DNA of 64,000 bases, from NCBI RefSeq assembly GCF_033118175.1, contig NC_083714.1, positions 2,294,001 through 2,358,000 of the forward strand, given 5' to 3'. Positions within the stretch are counted from its first letter, which is position 1; every line of letters begins with the position of its first letter. The stretch comes from Dama dama (Eukaryota; Chordata; Mammalia; Artiodactyla; Cervidae). Below the pieces are notes generated by a model. It saw only the letters and a list, made by a program, of their open reading frames with translations, ran no database searches and was not told the origin of the DNA. The translations under genes and the position numbers were made by a program. Shown one piece after another: positions 50,831-62,433 of the stretch.

Positions 50831-53800
50831 GAAAAATAGGAGTAGCATGAAGCGGTGTTCAAAAACTTGAAGAGCCTGAAAATGTGTTAAAAATATGAAA
50901 GCTTAAAAGGTTTCAAAAATATGAGGAGCATGAAATGGTGTGAAAAATAGGAGGAGCATGAAGCGGTGTTGAAAAACATGAAGAGCCTGAAAACGTGTGA
51001 AAACATGAAGAGCTTCAAAAGGTGTGAAAAATATGAAGAGTTTCAATAGGTGTAAAAAATGTGAGGAGAATGAAACGGTCTGAAAAATAGGAGGAGTATG
51101 AAAGGTGTGAAAAACATGAAGAGCCTGAAAAGGTGTGAAAAACATGAAGAGCCTGAAAATGTGTGAAATATATGAAGAGCTTCAAATGGTGTCAAAAATA
51201 TGAGGAGCATGAAAAGGTCTGAAGAATAGGAGGAGTAAGAAGCGGTGTTGAAAAACATGAAGAGCCTGAAAAGGTGTGAAATATATGAAGAGCTTCAAAA
51301 TTGTCAAAAATATGAGGAGCATGAAAAGGTCTGAAAAATATGAGGAGCATGAAACGGCGTTCAAAAACATGAAGAACCTGAAATGGTGTGAAAAATATGA
51401 AGAACTTAAAAACGTGTCAAAAATAGGAGGAGTTTCAAACGGTCCGAAAAATAGGAAGAGCATGAAGGGGTGTTGCAAAACATGAAGAGCCTGAAAAGGT
51501 GTGAAAAACATGAAGAGCCTGAAAAGGTGTAAAAAATATGAAGAGCTTCAAAAAGTGTCAAAAATATGAGGAGCATGAAACGATCTGAAACGTAGTAGGA
51601 GCATGAAGCGTTGTTCAAAAACATGAAGAGCCTGAAAGGTGTGAAAAATATGAAGTGCTTCAAAACGTGTCAAAATTATGACGAGCATGAAACGGTCTGA
51701 AAAATACGAGTAGCATGAAGCGGTGTTGAAAAACATGAAGAGCCTGAAAAGGTGTGAAAAATATTAAGAGGTTCAAAAAGTGTCAAAAATATGACGAGCA
51801 TGAAACTGTTCTGAAAAATAGGTGCAGCATAAAGCGGTGTTGAAAAACATGAAGGGTCTGAAAATGTGTGAAACATATGAAGAGCTTCAAATGGTGTCAA
51901 AAATATGAGGAGCATGAAAAGGTCTGAAGAATAGGAGGAGTAAGAAGCGGTGTTGAAAAACATGAAGAGCCTGAAAAGGTGTGAAATATATGAAGAGCTT
52001 CAAAATTGTCAAAAATATGAGGAGCATGAAAAGGTCTGAAAAATAGGAGGAGCATGAAGCGGTGTTGCAAAACATGAAGAGCCTGAAAAGGTGTGAAAAA
52101 CATGAAGAGCCTGAAAATGTGTGAAATATATGAAGAGCTTCAAATGGTGTCAAAAATATGAGGATCATGAAACAGTCTGAAAAATATGAGGAGCATGAAA
52201 CGGCGTTCAAAAACATGAAGAACCTGAAATGGTGTGAAAAATATGAAGAACTTAAAAACGTGTCAAAAATAGGAGGAGTTTCAAACGGTCCGAAAAATAG
52301 GAAGAGCATGAAGGGGTGTTGCAAAACATGAAGAGCCTGAAAAGGTGTGAAAAACATGAAGAGCCTGAAAAGGTGTAAAAAATATGAAGAGCTTCAAAAA
52401 GTGTCAAAAATATGAGGAGCATGAAACGATCTGAAACGTAGTAGGAGCATGAAGCGTTGTTCAAAAACATGAAGAGCCTGAAAAGGTGTGAAATATATGA
52501 AGAGCTTCAAAAGGTGTGAAAAATATGAGGAGCATGACATGGTCTGAAAACTAGGAGGAGCATGAAGCGGTGTTGAAAAACATGAAGAGCCTGAAAAGGT
52601 GTGAAATATATGAAGAGCTTCAAAAGGTGTCAAAAATATAAGAAGCATGAAACGGTCTTAAAAATAGGAGGAGCATGAAACGGTGTTGAAAAACATGAAG
52701 AGCCTGAAAATGTGTGAAAAATATGAAGAGCTTCAAAAGGTGTCAAAAATAGAAGGAGCATGAAGCGGAGTTGAAAAACATGAAGAGCTTCAAAATGTGT
52801 CAAAAATATGAGGAGCATGATACGGTCTCAAAAATAGGAGGAGCATGAAGCGGTGTTGAAAAACATGAAGAGCCTGGAAAGGTGTGAAATATATGAAGAG
52901 ATTCAAAAGTGTCAAAAATATGAGGAGCATGATACGGTCTGAAAAATAGGAGGAGCATGTAATGGTGTTGAAAAACACGAAGAGCCTGAAGAGGAGTGAA
53001 ATACATGAAGAGCTTCAAAAGGTGTGATAAATATGAGAAGCATGAAATGGTGTTCAAAAACATGAAGAGCCTGAAAATGTGTGAAAAATATGAGGAGCAT
53101 GAAACGGTCTTAAAAATATGTGGAGCATGAAGCGGTGTTCAAAAACATGAAGAGCCTGACAAGGTGTGAAAAATATGAAGAGGTTCAAAAAGTGTCAAAA
53201 ATATGAGGAGCATGAAACTGTTCTGAAAAATAGGTGCAGCATAAAGCGGTGTTGAAAAACATGAAGGGTCTGAAAATGTGTGAAACATATGAAGAGCTTC
53301 AAAAGGTGAAAAAATATGAGGAGCATGAAACGGTCTGAAACATAGGAGGAGCATGAAGGAGTGTTCAAAACATGCAGAGCCTGAAAAGGTGTGAAAAATA
53401 TGAAGAGCTCCAAAAGTTGTCAAAAATATGAAGAGCAGGAAACGGTCTGAAAAATAGGAGGAGAATGAAACGGTGTTCAAAAACTTGAAGATACTGAAAA
53501 GATGTGAAAAATATGAAGAGCTTCAAAAGGTGTCAAAATATGAGGAGCACGAAACGGTCTGAAAAATAGGAGGAGCATGAAGCGGTGTTGAAAAACATGA
53601 AGATACTGAAAAGATGTGAAAAATATGAAGAGCTCCAAAAGGTGTGAAATATATGAGGAGCATGAAACGGTGTGAAAAATAGGAGGAGCATGAAATGGTG
53701 TTCAGAAACATGAAGAGCCTGAAAAGGTGTGAAATAGATGAAGAGCTTCAAAAGGTGTGAAATATATGAGGAGCATGAAACGGTGTGAAAAATAGGAGGA

Positions 53801-54675
53801 GCATGAAACGGTGTTCAGAAACATGAAGAGCCTGAAAAGGTGTGAAAAATATGAAGAGCTTCACAAGGTGTGAAAAATATGAGGAGCATGAAACGTTCTG
53901 AAAAATAGGAGGAGCATGAAACGGTGTTGAAAACATGAAGAGCATGAAAAGGTGTGAAAAATATGAAGAGCTTCAAAAGGTGTCAAAAAAATGAGGAGCA
54001 TGAAACGATCTGAAATATAGGAGTAGCATGAAGTGGTGTTGAAAACCATGAAGAGACTGAAAAGGTTTGAAAAATATGAAGAGCTTCAAAAGGTGTGAAA
54101 AATATGAAGAGCTTCAAAAGGTGTGAAAATTATGAGGAGGATGAAACGGTGTTGAAAAACATGAAGAGCCTGAAAACGTGTGAAAAATATCAAGAGCTTC
54201 AAAAATGTGTCAAAAATAGGAGGAGCATGAAACAGTCTGAAAAATAGGAGGAGCATGAAACCGTGTTGAAAAACATGAAGAGCCTGAAAATGTGTGAAAA
54301 ATATCAAGAGCTTCAAAAGGTGTCAAAAATATGAGGAGCATGAACCGGGCTGAAAAATAGGAGGAGCATGAAACGGTGTAGAAAAACATGAAGAGCATGA
54401 AAAGGATTGAAAAATATGAAGAGCTTCAAAAGGTGTGAAAAATAGGAGTAGCATGAAGCGGTGTTCAAAAACTTGAAGAGCCTGAAAATGTGTTAAAAAT
54501 ATGAAGAGCTTAAAAGGTTTCAAAAATATGAGGAACATGAAATGGTCTGAAAAATAGGTTGAGCATGGAAGGGTGTTCAAAAACATGAAGAGCCTGAAAG
54601 GTGTGAATAATATGAAGCCTTTAAAACGTAGCAAAAATATGAGGAGCATGAAACGGTCTGAAAAATAGGAGGAGC
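50831..54675 (+). repeat. 3.8-kb block, copy 2 with 254-bp insertion
   Basis: Copy of 46,720-50,310. The additional sequence lies at about 52,160-52,415. From about 52,176 to 52,480 it repeats 51,329-51,636 of the same copy at offset 847 (GAAACGGCG at 51,350 and 52,197), so it arose by internal unequal exchange or conversion and not from outside. The composite recurs at 58,131-58,708. Confidence 0.9.
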
Positions 54676-57600
54676 ACGAAGCGCTGTTCAAAATCATGAA
54701 GAGCCTGAAAAGGGGTGAAATATATGAAGAGCTTCAAAAGGTGTCAAAAATATGAGGAGCATGAAGCGGTCTGAAAAATAGGAGGAGCATGAAGTGGTGT
54801 TCAAAACATGAAGAGCCTGCAAAGGTGTGAAAAACATGAAGAGCTTCAAAATGTTTTAAAAATATGAGGAGCATGAAACGGTCTGAAAAATAGGACGAGC
54901 ATGAATCGATGTTGAAAAACATGAAGAACCTGAAAAGGTGTGAAAAATATGAACAGCTTCAAATGGTGTTTAAAATAGGAGTAGCATGAAGCGGTGTTCC
55001 AAATCTTGAACAGCCTGAAAATGTGTTAAAAATAGGAAGAGCTTAAAAGTTGTCAAAATTATGAGGAGCATGAAATGGTCTGAAAAATAGGAGGAGCATG
55101 AAACGGTGTTCAAAAACATGAAGTGTCTGAAAGGTGTGAAAAATATGAAGGGCTTCAAAACGTGTCAAAATTATGACGAGCATGAACCGGTCTGAAAAAT
55201 ACGAGGAGCATGAAACTGTGTTGAAAAACATGAAGAGCCTGAAAATGTGTGAAAACATGAAGAGCTTCAAAAGTTTTCATAAATAGGAGTAGCATGAAGC
55301 GGTGTTCAAAAACATGAAGAGCCTGAAAATGTGTTAAAAATATGAAAGCTTAAAAGGTTTCAAAAATATGAGGAGCATGAAATGGTGTGAAAAATAGGAG
55401 GAGCATGAAACGGTGTTCTAAAACATGAAGAGCCTTAAAGGTGTGAAAAATATGAAGAGCTTCAAAAGGTGTCAAAAATATGAGGAGGCTATAACGGTCT
55501 GAAAAATAGGAGTAGCATGAAGCGGTGTTCAAAAACTTGAAGAGCCTGAAAATCTGTGAAAAATATGAAGAGCTTAAAAAGTGTCAAAAATATGAGGAGC
55601 ATGAAATGGTCTGAAAAATAGGAGGAGCATGAAACGTTGTTCTAAAACATGAAGAGCCTTAAAGGTGTCAAAAATATGAAGAGCTTCAAAAGGTGTCAAA
55701 AATATGAAGAGCATGAAACGGGCTGAAAAATAGGAGGAGCATGAAGCGATGTTGAAAAACATGAAGAGCCTGAAAAGGTGTGAAAAAATATGAAGACCTT
55801 CAAAAGGTGTCAAAATATGAGGATCATGAAACGATCTTAAAAATAGGAGGAGCATGAAGCGGTGTTCAAAAACATGAAGAGCCTGAAAAGGTGTGAAATA
55901 TATGAAGAGCTTCAAAAGGTGTGAAATGTATGAGGAGCATGAAACGGTGTGAAAAATAGGAGGAGCATGAAATGGTGTTCAGAAACATGAAGAGCCTGAA
56001 AAGGTGTGAAAAATATGAAGAGCTTCACAAGGTGTGAAAAATATGAGGAGCATGAAACGGTCTGAAAAATAGGAGGAGCATGAAACGGTGTTGAAAACAT
56101 GAAGAGCATGAAAAAGTGTGAAAAATATGAAGAGCTTCAAAAGGTGTCAAAAATATGAGGAGCATGAAACGATCTGAAATATATGAGTAGCATGAAGTGG
56201 TGTTGAAAACCATGAAGAGACTGAAAAGGTTTGAAAAATATGAAGAGCTTCAAAAGGTGTGAAAAATATGAAGAGCTTCACAAGGTGTGAAAAATATGAG
56301 GAGCATGAAACGGTCTGAAAAATAGGAGGAGCTTGAAAAGGTTTTGAAAACATGAAGAGCATGAAAAGGTGTGAAAAATATGAAGAGCTTCAAAAGGTGT
56401 CAAAAATATGAGGAGCATGAAACGATCTGAAATATAGGAGTAGCATGAAGTGGTGTTGAAAACCATGAAGAGACTGAAAAGGTTTGAAAAATATGAAGAG
56501 CTTCAAAAGGTGTGAAAAATATGAGGAGCATGAAACGATCTGAAAATAGGAGGAGCATGAAACGGTGTTGAAAAATATGAAGAGCCTGAAAACGTGTGAA
56601 AAATATCAAGAGCTTCAAAAATGTGTCAAATATAGGAGGAGCATGAAACAGTCTGAAAAATAGGAGGAGCATGAAACGGTGTTGAAAAACATGAAGAGCC
56701 TGAAAATGTGTGAAAAATATCAAGAGCTTAAAAGGTTTCAAAAATATGAGGAGCATGAACCGGGCTGAAAAATAGGAGGAGGATGAAACGGTGTTGAAAA
56801 ACATGAAGAGCATGAAAACGACTGAAAAATATGAAGAGCTTTAAAAGGTGTGAAAAATAGGAGTAGGATGAAGCGGTGTTCAAAAACTTGAAGAGCCTGA
56901 AAATGTGTTAAAAATATGAAGAGCTTAAAAGGTTTCAAAAATATGAGGAACATGAAATGGTCTGAAAAATAGGTTGAGCATGGAAGGGTGTTGAAAAACA
57001 TGAAGAGCCTGAAAGGTGTGAATAATATGAAGCCTTCAAAACGTATCAAAAATATGAGGAGCATGAAACGGTCTGAAAAATAGGAGGAGCACGAAGCGCT
57101 GTTCAAAATCATGAAGAGCCTGAAAAGGGGTGAAATATATGAAGAGCTTCAAAAGGTGTCAAAAATATGAGGAGCATGAAGCGGTCTGAAAAATAGGAGG
57201 AGCATGAAGTGGTGTTCAAAACATGAAGAGCCTGAAAAGGTGTGAAAAATATGAAGAGCTTCAAAAGGTGTCAAAAATATGAAGAGCATGAAACGATCTG
57301 AAAAATAGGAGGAGCATCAAGCGTTGTTCAAAACATGAAGAGCCTGCAAAGGTGTGAAAAACATGAAAAGCTTCAAAAGGTTTTAAAAATATGAGGAGCA
57401 TGAAACGGTCTGAAAAATAGGAGGAGCATGAATCGATGCTGAAAAACATGAAGAGCCTGAAAAGGTGTGAAAAATATGAACAGCTTCAAATGGTGTCTAA
57501 AGTAGGAGTAGCATGAAGCGGTGTTCCAAAACTTGAAGAGCCTGAAAATGTGTTAAAAATATGAAGAGCTTAAAAGGTGTCAAAATTATGAGGAGCATGA

Positions 57601-59614
57601 AATGGTCTGAAAAATAGAAGGAGCATGAAACGGTGTTCAAAAACATGAAGAGTCTGAAAGGTGTGAAAAATATGAAGGGCTTCAAAACGTGTCAAAATTA
57701 TGACGAGCATGAAACGGTCTGAAAAATACGAGTAGCATGAAGCGGTGTTGAACAACATGAAGAGCCTGAAAATGTGTGAAAACATGAAGAGCTTCAAAAC
57801 GTGTCAAAATTATGACGAGCATGAACCGGTCTGAAAAATACGAGGAGCATGAAACGGTGTTGAAAAACATGAAGAGCATGAAAAGGATTGAATAATATGA
57901 AGAGCTTCAAAAGTTTTCATAAATAGGAGTAGCATGAAGCGGTGTTGAAAAACATGAAGAGCCTGAAAACGTGTGAAAACATGAAGAGCTTCAAAAGGTG
58001 TGAAAAATATGAAGGGTTTCAATAGGTGTAAAAAATATGAGGAGAATGAAACGGTCTGAAAAATAGGAGGAGCATGAAAGGTGTTGAAAAACATGAAGAG
58101 CCTGAAAAGGTTTGAAATATATGAAGAGCTTCAAAAGGTGTCAAAAATATGAGGAGCATGAAAAGGTCTGAAGAATAGGAGGAGTAAGAAGCGGTGTTGA
58201 AAAACATGAAGAGCCTGAAAAGGTGTGAAATATATGAAGAGCTTCAAAATTGTCAAAAATATGAGGAGCATGAAACGGTCTGAAAAATAGGAGGAGCATG
58301 AAGCGGTGTTGCAAAACATGAAGAGCCTGAAAAGGTGTGAAAAACATGAAGAGCCTGAAAATGTGTGAAATATATGAAGAGCTTCAAATGGTGTAAAAAA
58401 TATGAGGATCATGAAACAGTCTGAAAAATATGAGGAGCATGAAACGGCGTTCAAAAACATGAAGAACCTGAAATGGTGTGAAAAATATGAACAACTTAAA
58501 AACGTGTCAAAAATAGGAGGAGTTTCAAATGGTCCGAAAAATAGGAAGAGCATGAAGGGGTGTTGCAAAACATGAAGAGCCTGAAAAGGTGTGAAAAACA
58601 TGAAGAGCCTGAAAAGGTGTAAAAAATATGAAGAGCTTCAAAAAGTGTCAAAAATATGAGGAGCATGAAACGATCTGAAACATAGTAGGAGCATGAAGCG
58701 GTGTTCAAAAACTTGAAGAGCCTGAAAATCTGTGAAAAATATGAAGAGCTTAAAAGGTGTCAAAAACATGAGGAGCATGAAATGGTCTGAAAAATAGGAG
58801 GAGCATGAAACGGTGTTTTAAAACATGAAGAGCCTGAAAGGTGTGAAAAATATGAAGAGCTTCAAAAGGTGTCAAAAATATGAAGAGCATGAAACGGGTT
58901 GAAAAATAGGAGGAGCATGAAGCGGTGTTGAAAAACATGAAGAGCATGAAAAGGTGTGAAAAAATATGAAGACCTTCAAAAGGTGTCAAAATATGAGGAT
59001 CATGAAATGATCTTAAAAATAGGAGGAGCATGAAGCAGTGTTGAAAAACATGAAGAGCCTGAAAACGTGTGAAAAATATCAAGAGCTTCAAAAATGTGTC
59101 AAAAATAGGAGGAGCATGAAACATTCTGAAAAATAGGAGGAGCATGAAACGGTGTTGAAAAACATGAAGAGCCTGAAAATGTGTGAAAAATATCAAGAGC
59201 TTCAAAAGGTGTCAAAAATATGAGGAGCAAGAACCGGGCTGAAAAATAGGAGGAGCATGAAACGGTGTTGAAAAACATGAAGAGCATGAAAAGGATTGAA
59301 AAATATGAAGAGCTTCAAAAGGTGTGAAAGATAGGAGTAGCATGAAGCGGTGTTCAAAAACTTGAAGAGCCTGAAAATGTGTTAAAAATATGAAGAGCTT
59401 AAAAGGTTTCAAAAATATGAGGAACATGAAATGGTCTGAAAAATAGGTTGAGCATGGAAGGGTGTTGAAAAACATGAAGAGCCTGAAAGGTGTGAATAAT
59501 ATGAAGCCTTCAAAACGTATCAAAAATATGAGGAGCATGAAACGGTCTGAAAAATAGGAGGAGCACGAAGCGCTGTTCAAAATCATGAAGAGCCTGAAAA
59601 GGGGTGAAATATAT
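54676..59614 (+). repeat. Mosaic of blocks from 44-54 kb
   Basis: Pieces of the preceding blocks recur in a different order. About 55,910-56,260 matches 53,750-54,090 at offset 2,164. About 56,580-57,130 matches 54,160-54,720 and again 59,040-59,610. About 58,131-58,708 matches 51,887-52,470 at offset 6,244, including the 254-bp composite. A recurrent marker is GAAATGGTCTG followed by AATAGGTTGAGCATGGAAGG (near 45,308, 50,175, 54,540, 56,953 and 59,429). Confidence 0.8.
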
Positions 59615-62433
59615 GAAGAGCTTCAAAAGGAGTCAAATATATGAGGAGCATGAAACGGTCTGAAAAATAGGAGGAGCATGAAACGGTGTTGCAAAACATG
59701 AAGAGCCTGAAAAGGTGTGAAATATATGAAGAGCTTCAAAAGTTTTCAAAAGTATGAGGAGCATGATACGGTCTGAAAAAAAGGAGGAGCATGAAGCGGT
59801 GTTGAAAAGTGAAGAGCCTGAAAAGGTGTGAAAAACATGAAGCGCTTCAAAAGTTGTCAAAAATATGAGGAACATGAAACGGTCTGAAAAATAGGAGAAG
59901 CAAGAATCGGTGTTGAAAAAAAGACGAGCCTGAAAAGTTGTGAAATATATGAAGAACTTCAAAACGTGTCAAATATATGAGGAGCATGAAACGGTCTGAA
60001 AAAGAGGAGCCGCATGAAGCGGTGTTAAAAAACATAAACAGCCTGAAAAGGTGTGAAATATATGAAGAGCTTCAAAAGGTGTCAAAAATATGAGGAGCAT
60101 AAAACGCTCTGAATATTAGGGGGAGCATGAAACGGTCTTCAAAAACATGAAGAGCCTGAAAAGATGTTAAAAATATGAAGAGCTTCAAAACTTGTCAATA
60201 ATATAACGAGAATGAAACGGTCTGAAAAATAGGAGGAGCATGAAGTGGTGTTGAAAAACATGAAAAGCCTGAAAAGGTGTGAAAAATAAGAAGAGCTTCA
60301 AAAGGTGTCAAAAATATGAGGAGCATGAAACGGTCTGAAAAACAGGAGGAGCATGACACGGTGTTGAAAAACATGAGGAGCCTGAAAAGGTGTGAAATAT
60401 ATGAAGAGCTTCAAAAGGTGTCAAAAATATGAGGAGCATGAAAAGGTCTGAAGAATAGGAGGAGTAAGAAGCGGTGTTGAAAAACATGAAGAGCCTGAAA
60501 AGGTGTGAAATACATGAAGAGCTTCAAAATAGTCAAAAATATGAGGAGCATGAAACGGTCTTAAAAATAGGAGGAGCATGAAACGGTGTTGAAAAACATG
60601 AAGAGCCTGAAAATGTGTGAAAAATATGAAGAGCTTCAAAAGGTGTCAAAAATAGAAGGAGCATGAAGCGGAGTTGAAAAACATGAAGAGCTTCAAAATG
60701 TGTCAAAAATATGAGGAGCATGATACGGTCTCAAAAATAGGAGGAGCATGAAGCGGTGTTGAAAAACATGAAGAGCCTGGAAAGGTGTGAAATATATGAA
60801 GAGATTCAAAAGTGTCACAAATAGGAGGAACATGAAACGGTCTGAAAAATAGGAGGAGCATGAAGTGGAGTTGAAAAAAATGAATAGCCTGAAAAGGTGT
60901 GAAAAATATTAGGAGCATGAAACAGTCTGAAAATAGGAGGAGCATCAAATGGTGCTGAAAAACATGGAGAGCCTGAAAAGGTTTGAAAAATATGAAGAGC
61001 TTCAAAAGGTGTCAAAAATATGAGGAGCATGAAATGGTCTGAAAAATAGGAGGAGCATGTAATGGTGTTGAAAACCACGAAGAGCCTGAAGAGGAGTGAA
61101 ATACATGAAGAGCTTCAAAAGGTGTCAAAATTTGAGAAGCATGAAAAGGTGTTCAAAAACATGAAGAGCCTGAAAATGTGTGAAAAATATGAGGAGCATG
61201 AACGGTCTTAAAAATATGTGGAGCAGGAAGCGGTGTTCAAAAACATGAAGAGCCTGACAAGGTGTGAAAAATATGAAGAGCTTCAAAAGGTGTCAAAAAT
61301 ATGAGGAGCATGAAAGGGTCTGAAAAATAGGAGGAGCATGATGTGTTGTTGAAAAATATGAAGAGCCTGAAAAGGTGTGAAATATATGAAGAGCTTCAAA
61401 CGATGTCAAAAATATGAGGAGCATGAAAAGTTCTGAAAAATAGGAGTAGAATGAAGCGGTGTTGAAAAACATGAAGAGCTTGAAAAGGTGTGAAATATAT
61501 GAAGAGCTTCAAAAGATGTGATAAATAGGAGGAGCATGAAGCGGTGTTCAAACACATGAAGAGCTTGAAAAGGTGTGAAATATATGAAGAGCTTCAATAG
61601 GTGTGAAAAATAGGAGGACCATGAAGCGGTGTTGAAAAATATGAAGAGCCTGAAAAGGTGTGAAAAATATGAAGAGTTTCAAAACATGTAAAAATATGAG
61701 GAGCATGAAACGGTGTTCAGAAACATGAAGAGCCTGAAATGGTGTGAAAAATATGAAGAGCTTCAAAAGGTGTCAAAAATATGAGGAGCATGAAGCATTC
61801 TGAATAAATAGGAGGAGCATGAAACCGTGTTGAATAAGACGAAGAGCCTAAAAAGGAGTGAAAAATATGAAGAGCTTCAAATGGTGTCAAATATATAAGG
61901 AGCATGAAGCGTTCTGAAAAATAGGAGCAGCCTGAAACGGTGTGGAAAAACATGAAGAGACTGAAAATGTGTGAAAAATATGAAGAGCTTCATAAGGTTT
62001 CAAAATTATGATGCGCATGAAACTGTCTTAAAAATAGGAAGAGCATGAAGCGGTGTTGAAAAACATGAAGAGCCTGAAAAGGTGTGAAATATATGAAGAG
62101 CTACAAAATGTGTCAAAAATATGAGGAGCATGAAGCGTTCTGAAAAATAGGAGGAGCATGAAACGGTGTTGAAAAACACGAAGAGCCTAAAAAGGAGTGA
62201 AATAGATGAAGAGCTTCAAAAGAAGTCAAAAATATAAGGAGCATGAAACGGTCTGAAAAATAGGAGGAGCATGAAACGGTGTTGAAAAACATGAAGAGCC
62301 TGAAAAGGTGTGAAATATATGAAGAGGTTCAAAAGGTGTCAAAAATAGGAGGAGCATGAAACAGTTTGAAAAATAGGAAGAGCATGAAGTGGTGTTGAAA
62401 AACATGAAGAGCCTGAAAAGGTGTGAATAATAT
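59615..62433 (+). repeat. 2,819-bp macro-unit, copy 1
   Basis: From GAAGAGCTTCAAAAGGAGTC at 59,615 the sequence recurs at 62,434. The match continues to the window end (61,181 against 64,000). I counted at least seven base differences in these 1,567 bp, such as AAAAAAAGGAGG against AAAAATAGGAGG and GACACGG against GACGTGG. The middle of the unit contains the roughly 430-bp segment also found in the 2.2-kb units at 37.9 and 40.1 kb. Confidence 0.92.
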
